Below, in pieces: positions 10,281 through 19,797 of a stretch of DNA of 64,000 bases. Source of the DNA: Choristoneura fumiferana (Eukaryota; Arthropoda; Insecta; Lepidoptera; Tortricidae); the NCBI RefSeq assembly GCF_025370935.1, contig NC_133496.1:1215081-1279080 (forward strand), in the 5' to 3' direction. The translations under genes were made by a program, and so were the position numbers. The notes beneath the pieces are model-generated. The model saw nothing but the letters and a program-made list of their open reading frames with translations, had not been told where the DNA came from and made no database searches. Position 1 is the stretch's first letter. Every line of letters begins with the position of its first letter.

Positions 10281-10488
10281 CCAGCTTTTGCCCGCGACTC
10301 CGCCCGCGTGGTATTCGGTTATCGCGCTGTTCCCTCGGGAACTGTGCATTTTTCCGGGATAAAAAGTAGCCTATGTCACTCTTAGGCCCATAAACTATCT
10401 CTGTGCCACGTCACGTTGATTCGTCGCTCCGTTATGGCGTGAAAGACGGACAAACACGCTTTCGCATTTATAATATTAGTATGGATAA
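10281..10488 (+). repeat. retroelement tail ('GGGATAAAAAGTAGCCTATG' type)
   Basis: It runs from 'CAGCTTTTGCCCGCGACTCC' through 'TTCCCTCGGGAACTGTGCAT' and 'CGGGATAAAAAGTAGCCTAT' to 'TTTATAATATTAGTATGGAT'. This is one of the better conserved copies. Confidence 0.8.
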
Positions 10489-10658
10489 ATGAGCGAAAGG
10501 ACGCAATAATGTGTAATGCAATAACTTGTAAGGTAGGAACGAGGGAGGGAGTCGGGGGGTTGCAATGAGCGAGGTCGTTCGGATAGGGACGGCCTTTGTA
10601 ACTACTTGAAATTCGTAATTTATCGGTAAAAATAAAAATCTGACCACATTTGGACTTA

Positions 10659-10883
10659 TATTAAATGACATTGTAACGGATAACTCACGTCTTAAACCGA
10701 GTTTAGCTCGACATGTTTCGGGCTATTTCGTAGCGCTGTGTGGCGCGTAGTGTGCGTGTTGCGTTCGCGTGCTCCTGAGAAGAAGGGCTACGAAAGCCCG
10801 AAACATGTCGAGCTAAACTCGGTTTAAGACGTGAGTTATCCGTTACAATGTCATTTAATATGAGTGAGTCTCACGGTAGTTTT
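10659..10883. mobile_element. hairpin retroposon with perfect 67-bp arms
   Basis: Arms 10658-10724 and 10795-10861 are exact inverses, including 'GAGTTTAGCTCGACATGTTT', around a 70-bp GC-rich loop. 'CACATTTGGACTTA' occurs at 10645-10658 and again at 10884-10897, a perfect 14-bp target duplication. A duplication of that length suggests retroposition rather than a cut-and-paste transposase. A fragment of the family lies at 29565-29612. Confidence 0.8.
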
Positions 10884-10987
10884 CACATTTGGACTTACTC
10901 GCTATTAATCATGCAAAATCTATACTATTATAAAGGCGAATGTTTATTTATTTGTTGCGCTTTCACGCTTAAAGTACCTACTCAAAC

Positions 10988-11217
10988 AATCATGGTGGTT
11001 CCATCTTGCTCGCTAATCCTGCCCTGAAGCAGCAGTGCTTGCACTGTTATGTTTCGGCGTGGAGAGTAACAGCCTGTGAAATTACTGGCACTTAAGGTAT
11101 CCCATCATAGGCCTCCCCTGGCAATACTCCTGGTGTTGCAGATGTTATGGGCGGTGGTGATCTCTTACCATCAGGAGACACATTTGCTCGTTTGCCACCA
11201 GTCGATTAAAAAAAAAC
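10988..11217 (+). mobile_element. SINE1 copy
   Basis: It begins at 'CCATCTTGCTCGCTAATCCT', contains 'CAGTGCTTGCACTGTTATGT' and ends in 'CTTACCATCAGGAGACACAT' and an A run. Small deletions against other copies show it is decayed. Confidence 0.8.
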
Positions 11218-11544
11218 ATAATGAATTTGGCATGGAGATAGTTTCGACATTGGGACAGACATCGATAGTTTTTATCCCGGAAAATGACAATTCCCGCGGA
11301 CGCGCGTTAAGAGAATCGCAGCTGAACTCGCTAACAACCAGCCAAGCCATTTGATCAAAACGTTTTCAATTAAAATCTTCAAACACACACACACACTTCT
11401 GGCATTAACGCAGCCATCAATTCAAAAGGTTGCGGGTGAACAAAGCAATTGCCATCCAACTTGCCTTCGAAATCCAAAAGCTTAATGGTTACTTGACCTG
11501 CAATGTATATTTCAGAACTAAATTATTGTTATTATTATTTTAAA

Positions 11545-11875
11545 ATTTATGACGGTGGAAGCATTCTACACTTCCACTGAACGTAGATATAGTTAGTGTT
11601 CAGTATTGTAACTAAGGGACCCCATACATCCCTGTATTTTTATTATTATATTTTTTGTATGTTTTTTTCTTTAATTGTATAATATAGTTTTAAAGTATTT
11701 TATTTGTAATTATATTATTATGAAAAAATGACTTTCTGCCAAGTTTCTTGCGGCGCATTCTTCTTGGCAATGATGGTCTTTCCGAAAGCGCTGGTAGTTT
11801 AAAAAAAATGACGTGTAAAAGTGCCCATTGCGGCCTATTTACTGAATAAATCATTTGAATTTTGAATTTGAATTG
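11545..11875 (+). mobile_element. LINE-E 3' end
   Basis: The order is 'GACGGTGGAAGCATTCTACA', 'GGGACCCCATACATCCCTGT', 'AAGTTTCTTGCGGCGCATTC', 'CTTTCCGAAAGCGCTGGTAG' and 'TTTACTGAATAAATCATTTG', ending in the family's repeated 'AATTTG' tail. The other copies are at 17.1, 40.6 and 51.3 kb. It is non-coding 3' UTR. Confidence 0.8.
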
Positions 11876-12594
11876 TTTTAGTCTATTTATTTTATTTTAC
11901 TTTGTGATATTTAATTTTCATTATGACGCGCTGTTATTACTTTTGATCATTTTAATTAACATATCCTCTTATCTACCGCCAGTTCTCACCAAATGTTTTT
12001 GTACGCCGATAATCACATCACAGTTTGCTCTCTCGTTTGTTTGTCATCATTATACGTACTTACCCATGCTGACGAAATAGATGAATTTGAATAGGCTAGA
12101 CGACTAAAAAAACTATGCACGTATGTTTTCTTTTCTTTGACAAACAAAAAATGACGAGGATACAGCGCTTAGAAGTTTCGAGTGAAGTAACTATATGGTA
12201 CGATTTTTACCTAATAGTGACGTCACAAGTCCCCACTCCAGAAGTTTGATGCTATACCTTTGTCGATTTTTAATAATTTGACTAACCGGACTAAATAGAA
12301 TGATATATTTGTAACCCAGTCGTCATCCCCATTTAATTTAAATCTTACGTACGTTTTGGGTCATTTGTGTCATTTGCCAAGGGTGCTCGCCCAGAAATAT
12401 TGATCATACATTAACATCGATTCCACAGTTATGTAAGCTTAAATGTAACCTGAATGTCGGAAGGTTTGGCGGCGTGCCAGCATCGACCGATCTTACGCAA
12501 ACCTAAGTCTAACTGTCTCACTCACAGAGAATGTTATCTCAAGTCTGCGTATCCCTAATATTGATCAATTGTACTATGAACTAAAATAATGTCT
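11876..12594. other. unassigned sequence
   Basis: No recognised element. A 72-codon frame at 11862 overlaps the LINE-E tail and has no features of a real protein. Confidence 0.4.
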
Positions 12595-12883
12595 TTGCTC
12601 ACCCGTGACCTTATGATAGCTAAGTTTATGTAAGATATGCGTGTTCATGCAGTTCCTCCACCTCCACACTGTAAGAACACACACAAATCACACGGGATCC
12701 CCTTCAATCGCATATTTTTTTTAGACTATTATTGTTTTGCATAATTGATTTGGCATAATTAGTATTGGCATAATAGTACTGTCGCATAGTAATACTTTGG
12801 CCTACTACTTTTTTGGCATATTTAGCTATTAGAATAATTTCAGTTAGACTAATTTGTATTAGACTAATACACATTATGCATAT

Positions 12884-13500
12884 TGTTACGACGGTGGGTT
12901 AGGTGGTAAACTTTGATCGTGTTTTTCGACCCATTGGAGGCGTTTTCAGTAGACTGGAATACGGTTTCAGGCCGTTTCAGAGGATGCTCTATCACATATC
13001 ATCATCCCAGCCTATATACGTCCCACTGCTGGGCACAGGCCTCCTCTCAGAATAAGAGGGCTTGGGCCATAGTTCCCACGCGGGCCCAGTGCGGATTGGG
13101 AACTTCACACACACCATTGAATTGCTTCGCAGGTTTGTGCAGGTTTCCTCACGATGTTTTCCTTCACCGCAAAGCTCGTGGTAAATTTCAAATGTAATTC
13201 CGCACATGAATTTCGAAAAACTCAGAGGTGCGAGCCGGGGTTTGAACCCACGACCCTCAGCTTGAGAGATCTATCACATATTAGTTTATCAAAATTTCAC
13301 ACATTTTTCGAATGCGATACCGAGAGATAAACATCGAAGAGAATCAAAGCGACTTGAAAGTGAGTTTTAGAGTGCAAACTTACTGTGAACTGTTTTTAAG
13401 TGTTTTGTAAAGTTAAGTAACAGTGTGAAAATAAATCCTACTCTTATTCATCGGTGTTAAAAGTGCTTTTCAATCACGAACCCACCCCACGAACGTAACA
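12884..13500. mobile_element. solo LTR, split by SINE-C
   Basis: The element starts 'TGTTACGACGGTGGGTTAGG' and ends 'CCCCACGAACGTAACA', with the TG..CA ends and short inverted 'TGTTACG/CGTAACA' expected of an LTR. 'ATAT' flanks both ends (12880-12883 and 13501-13504), a 4-bp duplication as in Gypsy-type elements. Without the SINE it is about 335 bp. There is no internal retroviral-like region, so it is the product of LTR-LTR recombination. Confidence 0.75.
13000..13269 (-). mobile_element. SINE-C copy inside the solo LTR
   Basis: It is flanked by a perfect 12-bp duplication 'TCTATCACATAT' (12988-12999 and 13270-13281). On the minus strand it has B-box-like 'GGGTTCAAACC', the body 'CATGTGCGGAATTACATTTG' and 'CACTGGGCCCGCGTGGGAAC', and the tail 'GGCTGGGATG'. 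The tRNA A box is truncated. It is the youngest layer of the nest. Confidence 0.9.
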
Positions 13501-14436
13501 ATATTATTGTTTGGGCTACTGATTATTTGTAATAAATGAACAACAAAATATTAGGTTAGGTTAGATCACGTTAGGTACATTCGGTTAGGTTAGGTTAGTA
13601 TGATATCCAGGCGCGAAGCGCCCAAGAAACGCAGAAATAATAAATATATTATATTAATACAAAACTAACCTTTTCTCGTAGTGCACCAGGCGCGTGATTG
13701 TGGTTATGCACTTTGTAATGATGCAAATTTATTATTATGACTTTTTGTATTTATGCTATTTAACGTTAGTTTTCATGAAGATGATGCTTTCTGTATTTAT
13801 GATTTTTAATTTTATGCGTAAAAAATATGCGTAATGATGAGTATGCACATCGCTAATTCGGCTAAAAGCAATTATGCGTAACAATAATATTACAAATAAT
13901 TTTATGCCATCCAATAGAGCACCAAATCACATAAACCCATCTATCACCACCAACACACTACACTGACGCGCACAACAACCGTGCACCGTGCTACCAGATG
14001 TTAGACTAACAAACCACAACAAACGTTTTAATTTGTCACTGTAACTAACTCCCTAAGTACCTACCTATATTTTTTTTCAAACAAAACTACCCGCAATATA
14101 TTAACAAATTTTAAGTAGCCATCGGAGTCACGTTAAAGGTTACAGTGAAAAATTGTATCCAGATATAGCTTATCAAATCGCATTACATACTATAGCGTCT
14201 AACATCTTTCGTGAAGTAAAACAAAGATCCAATTTCACCTCTTACCACGAAAAAAACACGTCCCGTAATGGCCTCCATCATTGGATTTATTTGTTCTGAA
14301 AACAATACGTTTTAATATTTAATGTAAAAGTCTTTGCAGATTTTCTTTTCATCTCGAGTCATTGCGAAGATTACTGAGCAAGAAACTATGTGCGTTGAGG
14401 ATTTCTCTAATGGTGCTCCCACACTGGGCGAACTAG

Positions 14437-14535
14437 AAGAATTTCTTTGCTCACCCGCGACCTACCCAATACCTAATTTATCTAGTTCATTGATATGGAC
14501 CTCCGCAAAGTAACGCCTGATTCAATAAATTAGTA
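14437..14535 (-). mobile_element. Fam-B short copy
   Basis: 'TTTGCTCACCCGCGACC' is followed after a short gap by 'TTCATTGATATGGACCTCCG', 'CAAAGTAACGCCTGATTCAA' and 'TAAATTA'. The central block ('GAGTTCGAAACGCGTCAG') is deleted. Related words 'CCCACACTGGG' flank it on both sides (about 14418 and 14551). Confidence 0.65.
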
Positions 14536-14549
14536 AAAAATAACCCACA

Positions 14550-14820
14550 CTGGGTGTTATAAATGTTATATAACGTTATAAAACACGATAACATTTTTAA
14601 CACTTTATAACTTTTGTTACAACTTGTTAGATGTTTGAAACGCTCCCACATTGGTATAAAAATGTTATAATATATCGTATACCATAGAACAAATTAAAGG
14701 TTTTAAATAACATGATAATAATGTATACAATTTGTGTTAAGTATACAATGATATAAAACAAATGTATGTTAATTATATAACAGTCAATGTTCCCACATTG
14801 AGCACTGTAACTGTAACCGA
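14550..14820. repeat. AT-rich region with recurring 'CCCACA.TG' words
   Basis: Variants of 'CCCACAYTGG' recur near 14418, 14551, 14647 and 14792, followed several times by a 'TTATAA' word. This resembles the phrase-built ends of PIT elements, but I could not define the boundaries. Confidence 0.35.
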
Positions 14821-14954
14821 GGCAAGTGTTAGTTAGGTTTTACTAGACTTGATCTATGGCTTCGCAGGCGCAAATCATTTAGATCTCATAATCTCTTTAA
14901 TTTTATGCATGAATCGTTTGCCTATAATTGGATAAACACCCTGTTATTATAATA

Positions 14955-15137
14955 ATAAGTAGCTGTTGCTTGCGTGTCCGTCCGCGTAGAATTCATTTAT
15001 TGCTATCCCGTGGCAACTGCAATGTTCCGGGATAAAAATTATCCTATGTCCTTCCCGGGACTCAAAATATCTGTATACCGAATTTCACCTGAATCGGTTC
15101 AGCGGTTTAGACGTGATGAAGCACAAAAAATAATAAA
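14955..15137 (+). repeat. retroelement tail ('GGGATAAAAAGTAGCCTATG' type)
   Basis: It contains 'TCCGGGATAAAAATTATCCT', 'CCGAATTTCACCTGAATCGG' and 'TTCAGCGGTTTAGACGTGAT'. An open frame of 62 codons across it is fortuitous. Confidence 0.65.
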
Positions 15138-15550
15138 AACTATGAAGGCTAAGATTGCTTAAGAATTATTGGTAGTTTAAGAGTAAATGGCAGCCTAGGG
15201 TTTGAAATATATTTACCTAAACTTGGAAGATTCCGCACATACAAAATCCTTAGAAAAATATTACTAGAGTTTTTTGTAATGGCGGAACCCTATTTTGAAT
15301 ACGTTCGATATGTCTGACATGCTCTTGACCGGTTTTAATATTTTTTGCAATACATTTAGTAGAAAAAATATTATTCAGCTTAATATCATATTTTCAAAAC
15401 AACAAGACAATCAATGTAACTTAAATCGTCTTACACCTAACTTTCTATTTACGTCTTACACCTAATTGCCAGCAGCGTTTAGTCGTTTTACTTTAAAAAT
15501 ATCTTAGAAGTTTGACAATTTTTCAGCTGCAGGCTATTTATCAGTTGTTT

Positions 15551-15682
15551 AAAAGAGTGTTAAGCTGAGTTTAGAATTGCAAGAAAAATCGATTGACCAC
15601 TACAAACTCGTTGGCTTTACGACCTCGCAATGTAATGCAACTTGCACGATTTTCCTTGCAAATTTAAGCTCGGCTTTATATT
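15551..15682. mobile_element. Fam-M MITE
   Basis: Inverted ends 'GAGTTTAGAATTGCAAGAAA' and 'TTCCTTGCAAATTTAAGCTC' surround 'ACTACAAACTCGTTGGCTTT'. Other copies are at 32243-32382 (complete), 36482-36578 and 62448-62490 (fragments). Confidence 0.75.
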
Positions 15683-15715
15683 TCTACTTGCTAGACTACA
15701 AAGTCCTAGAACAAA

Positions 15716-15798
15716 GATGCGTGATTTTGTAAAAAATAGACATTAATGACATTGTAATAAGAATCACGGCACGCGTCATCGTGAATGACTGTACCTAT
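15716..15798 (+). repeat. Fam-V short repeat, copy 2
   Basis: This is a near match to 1365-1448, with about one mismatch per ten bases at the start and none through 'GGCACGCGTCATCGTGAATG'. Confidence 0.6.
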
Positions 15799-16883
15799 AA
15801 AAGAAACAAGTCGCTCAAAGGGAATAATTAAATTAAATTGATACAATGGGAAAAAAGCATTCGTACCGGGAAAGTAGAACTAAGGTAAAAGAGAATAAGT
15901 TACAGTAAAGAGCAATTATGGGAGCGATCGGAACGCCGAGAACAGAAAATTAAACAGAAAAGGAAACCCCACGGGAAAGGGGTACTTCACCGTTACATTT
16001 CGTGGTTGGATTATAGAAATACTCTTTGAAAGATATAGCTTGGCCTGTGTGCTTTTTTATTAGAGCTTTTATTTTCTTAAAAGGCCGGCAACGCAATGAC
16101 TCTTGAGTTGTTGGTATGGCTGGTGGTGATCGGTTATCATAATAATATATTGGTTTCAAAACTTTGCACAAATGCTTTGGATTTTTCACAACTGTGGTTT
16201 TTCCGCATCAGTGGTAGTAAGTAGTAGTTTTTGACGATCTTACATAAGTGCTATTTACTCGCGTGACATCTCTAGATTTTTATAAATATATCTTTATTTT
16301 CAACTCTATTCCGACTAGAAAGCAACTCCGGCTCCATTTATTCGAACGTAATCAGATGTGACAAAAATATTTTTTTTTTAATACTTTTGTAACATTTTCC
16401 CGGCTAATTTGTCTTACAAATTGGCGGCGACGCGACGGCACGCCTTGCCCGCAACAACATCGTAATCTGTTGACTTCAGAATAAAAATACGTTTTTGGAA
16501 AGCAATTTTCATTTACAAACGCCCACGTAATTATCTAAAGCGAGGTTTACGAATATTAGTTCTGGCAAATCCAATCATTGGAAACACGTGGAATTATTTG
16601 AATTTAAACTAAGAAAGTTGCCAAGCGAATCGTTGAAGTGTAATGAGCTATATCGCATGGAGAAGAGAGGGCCGTCAAAAAAAACTATTTTACAATATGC
16701 ACCAAATAAACTGCTGTCATACTTATATTATTCGGCGAAATTTTCCGAACTCGAGACACACGTACTGTTTTAATTTGTGAACGAAACAGACAAAAAATTA
16801 AAATTTTACTATCTACTCTCTACTGCGTAAGCGCTTTGGTGTTTAAACTGTGAAGCTGATATGTGACAAAATAAAGAAAAATC
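15799..16883. other. unassigned sequence
   Basis: No repeat partner in this window. Frames of 61-79 codons (16588 on plus, 15950 on minus) show no recognisable domain and no coding-like composition. Confidence 0.4.
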
Positions 16884-16983
16884 GTATTATTCATACAAAT
16901 ATCTGCCCGGCCGAGAATCGAACTCGGGACCTCAAGCTTCGTAGTCAGGTTCTCTAACCACTTATCAATCCGTTCGTTAATTG
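16884..16983 (-). mobile_element. SINE-A head fragment
   Basis: On the minus strand it has A-box-like 'TAAGTGGTTAGAGAACCTGA' and B-box-like 'GAGTTCGATTCTCGG', followed by 'GCAGATATTTGTATGAATAA'. The 3' part is missing. Confidence 0.75.
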
Positions 16984-17067
16984 AAATTGAAATTTGATTG
17001 ATTCCGGGAATACTATGCGGAGGTCCACAGCAATGAACTACGATCAAATCAATCAAACTTCAATTTA
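16984..17067. repeat. small palindrome
   Basis: 'GAAATTGAAATTTGATTGAT' is mirrored by 'GATCAAATCAATCAAACTTC', around a core with 'ATGCGGAGGTCCACAGCAAT' that resembles the Fam-B end. Confidence 0.5.
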
Positions 17068-17070
17068 AAT

Positions 17071-17606
17071 TTCAAATTCAAATCATTTATTCAGTAAATT
17101 TATTATTATTGTTAGCCTATTCTGTCCCACTGCTGAGCAAAGGCCTTCCCCCAATACTTCCACTGCTCTCTGTCCCCTGCATACAAGGGCCAGTCCTTCA
17201 AGAAGAAGTCCAGTTCATCCCGCCATCGCCGCCTAGGTCTGCCAGGTCACCTTTTCGAGTTGGTGGGCATCCACTCGGTGGTTATCTTGGCCCAAAGCTC
17301 GTCTGGCATGCGGCAGTAAATAGGCCTCAAATTTACACGTCATTTATTATACTACCAGCGCTTTCGGAAAGGCCATCCCATCATTGCCAAGAAGAATGCG
17401 CCGCAAGAAACTTGGCAGTAAGTCATTTTTTCAAAATAAAATAATTACAAATAAAATACTTAAGAACTACAGTATAAAATTAAAGAAAAAAATACAAAAA
17501 AGAATAATAATACTGGCATGTATGGGGTCCCGTAGTAACAAAACTAATCACTAACTATATCTACGTTCAGAGGAAGTGTAGAATGCTTCCACCGTCATAA
17601 AAAAAA
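17071..17606 (-). mobile_element. LINE-E 3' end, split by an RTE end
   Basis: 'CAAATCATTTATTCAGTAAA' at 17080 should continue with 'TAGGCC', as in the other copies. That continuation appears only at 17320, after a 214-bp insertion. The rest ('GGAAAGGCCATCCCATCATT', 'TGGGGTCCCGTAGT', 'AGTGTAGAATGCTTCCACCG') is typical. Confidence 0.85.
17100..17313 (-). pseudogene. RTE-type LINE C-terminus nested in LINE-E
   Basis: It is flanked by a perfect 'CAGTAAAT' duplication (17092-17099 and 17314-17321). The minus strand decodes to 'RMPDELWAKITTEWMP', a stop, 'GRPRRRWRDELDFFLKDWPL' and 'GKAFAQQWDRIG' with a stop, then an (AAT)n tail. This is an RTE-family C-terminus of a different subfamily from the 'EAYVQQW' copies. 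It is 5'-truncated with one in-frame stop. Confidence 0.85.
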
Positions 17607-17642
17607 AAGTTATTTACCTCGCTTCGATACACCTAACATTTC

Positions 17643-17872
17643 TTTTTCGATTGGATGGCAAAAAAACAAGTGGGTCTTCTGATGGTAAGAGATCACCACC
17701 GCCCATAGAAACCTGCAACACCAGGGGGATTGCAGATGCGTTGCCAAGTAGCCATTAATTCCACCAGCTGTCTTACTCTCCTCGCCGAAACACAACAGTG
17801 CAACGGCAGGATTAGCGGGCAAGATGGCGGTAGCAAGCTGGGCGGGCCTTGCACAAGGTCCTACCACCTGTA
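17643..17872 (-). mobile_element. SINE1 copy
   Basis: It runs from a T-rich end through 'AGAGATCACCACCGCCCATA' and 'GTAGCAAGCTGGGCGGGCCT' to 'TTGCACAAGGTCCTACCACC'. A deletion removes part of the 'AGCACTGCTGCTTC' block. Confidence 0.85.
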
Positions 17873-17915
17873 AAACATATTATACAACACATTATACATA
17901 TACATATAATGTTTG

Positions 17916-18220
17916 CCGTGGTGGCCTAGTGGTTTGACCCATCGCCTCTCAAGCAGAGGGTCGTGGGTTCAAACCCCGGCTCGCACCTCTGAGTTTTTCG
18001 AAATTCATGTGTGGAGTTACATTTGAAATTTACCACGAGCTTTGCGGTGAAGGAAAACATCGTGAGGAAACCTGCACAAACCTGCGAAGCAATTCAATGG
18101 TGTGTGTGAAGTTCCCAATCCGCACTGGGCCTGCGTGGGAACTATGGCCCAAGCCCTCTCATTCTGAGGGAAGGCCTGTGCCCTGGAGTGGGACGTATAT
18201 AGGCTGGGATGATGATGATG
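17916..18220 (+). mobile_element. SINE-C, full length, with target duplication
   Basis: It is flanked by 'AATGTTTG' at 17908-17915 and 18221-18228. The tRNA-like head has A box 'TGGCCTAGTGG' and B box 'GGGTTCAAACCCC', followed by the body and a 3' end 'TAGGCTGGGATGATGATGAT'. The intact boxes would support RNA polymerase III transcription. The 79-codon frame across it is fortuitous. Confidence 0.92.
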
Positions 18221-18746
18221 AATGTTTGATTATGTGCTCATTTTAACTGTTGAAAATGAACTCGTAGAAAGTTCGAAACGGGTTAGGATTTTGTGTTATT
18301 TGTAGTAATTTATTCTGTGTGATCACAGTAATCAGAAAATGATTATTTTTATCAAAATATCAATATAAAATCGTAGTGCTTGGATTTATTAATTCATTGA
18401 TTAATGTAAATACCATTCGGTTTCCTTATCCAAAGCTTACAATACGCTCCCTGGAGTAAAAGGGTCGGCGATAAGCACCCGGGGTAAAGCACAAAAGACA
18501 GAGCCACTGTAACACAACTAGGTACGTACCTTCATACCACTAGTTTCTAGGACAACTGGAAGACAAAATAACTCTAGGGGTTTTGATTCCACGAAAATGT
18601 ATAGCAACGCCGTTTTTGATGACTGTAGCACATCGACCAACCAATTTGTCAGTTAAGAAAAAAAAATACCAACCACCCAACCAGGTGGACAGAGTAATTT
18701 GTCGGTTGGTAATACATCTTTTGATTGCGTTGAGTTAGAAGTTTGA

Positions 18747-19326
18747 TTTTTAGGGTTCTGTCCCTAAAGGGTAAAAACGGAAACCCTATTTACTAAGATT
18801 TTGCTGTCCGTCCGTCCGTCTGTCAACAGGCTGTATCACATGAACCGTGATAGTTAGACAGTTTAAATTTTCACAGATTATGTATAACTGTGGCGACTAT
18901 AACAACAAATACTTAAAACAGAATAAAATAAATATTTAAGGGGGGCTCCCATACAATGAACGTGTTTTTTTTAATAATTTATTGAATCAGCCGTTACTTT
19001 GCGGAGTCTAACAACTGGTAGCATGGTGTACGGTTGTGTCACTCTGAAGATGAGCTCTGGTTGAGTTCGAAACGCGTCAGTGTAGTGTGGTGGTGGTGAT
19101 AGATGGGTTTGTGTGATTTGTGTGTGTTCTTACAGTGTGGAGGCGGAGTATCTGCATGAACACGCATATTTTGCATAAGCTTAGCTATCGTAAGGTCGCG
19201 GGTGAGCAAGGAAACTCTTTTAGTTCGTGTTTTTTTTGCCGTTTTTTGCTAATATCTAATGAATTTTGTAAAAATGGTACGGAACCCTTCGTGCGCGAGT
19301 CCGACTCGCACTTGACCGGTTTTTTC
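18747..19326 (+). repeat. 'TAGGGTTC..GGTACGGAACCC' repeat, split by Fam-B
   Basis: It opens 'TTTTAGGGTTCTGTCCCTAA' with 'GTCCGTCCGTCCGTCTGTC' and closes with 'GGTACGGAACCCTTCGTGCG' and 'GACTCGCACTTGACCGG'. A widespread lepidopteran repeat has these landmarks in this order. 18973-19225 is an insertion. Confidence 0.75.
18973..19225 (+). mobile_element. Fam-B copy with 12-bp target duplication
   Basis: 'CGTGTTTTTTTT' occurs exactly at 18961-18972 and 19226-19237, and the host repeat reads through if one copy is removed. The element starts 'ATTTATTGAATCAGCCGTTA', passes 'GAGTTCGAAACGCGTCAGTG' and ends 'GCGGGTGAGCAAGGAAACTC'. This copy gives the family's true ends. On the minus strand the duplication forms an A tract next to 'AATAAATTATT', so retroposition is possible. 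Confidence 0.85.
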
Positions 19327-19329
19327 ATT

Positions 19330-19465
19330 CCCCCAAGGGGTAGCGGATCTCAGTTTTTAATATGAATTTCAGCCTGATACCTCCACGTGTTCCTGAAAGT
19401 CTCTTGATAGACGGACGGACGGACAGACGGAAAGGCGGGCCAGAAAGTCATCCTATACTTCTTCT
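19330..19465 (+). repeat. retroelement tail with 'GACGGACGGACGGACAGACG'
   Basis: 'TCCCCCAAGGGGTAGC', 'TCAGCCTGATACCTCCACGT' and the GACG run form a common lepidopteran repeat end. It adjoins the previous element. Confidence 0.5.
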
Positions 19466-19694
19466 TCTAAGTTGCTTCATTCTTGACAGTGGTCGCGGCT
19501 TGAGCATCAGTGGTGAACCTTCGTGATGTCTTTTTTGGGAAAATAATGTGCTGGTTTTCCTTTGGCTTAAATAATATCTTTTTATCAAGAGCGCTATCCA
19601 AATAGTATATGTAGTTGTAGAAAATACGCCGAGGCATATGTATTTTTAATAAAACTTTTATCATACATAGTTAATATTAAGTTCTTTCTACTCG

Positions 19695-19797
19695 ATTTCT
19701 TCTCAATAAAGGTTTCTCCGAACCGGTGGTAGATTTTTCTGACATTCATAAAGTGCTTGTTATAGCCTAAATTTAATAAAGTTATTTTGACTTTGAT
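19695..19797 (+). mobile_element. LINE 3' end (CR1/Jockey-like)
   Basis: 'CTCCGAACCGGTGGTAGATT', 'GACATTCATAAAGTGCTTGT' and 'AATAAAGTTATTTTGACTTT' make up a standard lepidopteran LINE 3' terminus. It is strongly 5'-truncated. Confidence 0.75.

Larger units (their letters stand above)
12693..13922. mobile_element. PIT-type TIR element inside Fam-B
   Basis: It is flanked by a perfect 'CAAATCACA' duplication (12684-12692 and 13923-13931; 8 or 9 bp). Its ends are loose inverted repeats of one phrase: 'GCATAATTGATTTGGCATAA' recurs in variants on the left, and 'TTACGCATAATTGC' recurs on the minus strand on the right. TTAGG-like tracts lie at 13550-13600. No frame is intact. An 8-bp duplication is typical of hAT-like transposases, but the ends do not look like a standard hAT. 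Confidence 0.7.
12595..14010 (-). mobile_element. Fam-B copy, host of a four-level nest
   Basis: 12595-12692 ('TTTGCTCACCCGTGACCTTA' to 'CACACACAAATCACA') and 13923-14010 ('CATAAACCCATCTATCACCA' to 'GTGCTACCAGATGTTAGACT') are contiguous in other Fam-B copies. Everything between was inserted later. Confidence 0.8.

Noticed and set aside
12913..13207. Frames of 71-94 codons in 13.0 kb, and similar ones at 18.0, 22.0, 31.7 and 49.4 kb
   Set aside because: All are translations of SINE-C, which happens to be open in one frame per strand.
13550..13600. Interstitial telomere or chromosome fusion point from TTAGG repeats
   Set aside because: The tracts are only two to four units long and lie inside mobile elements at 13.5, 39.75, 53.4 and 59.3 kb.
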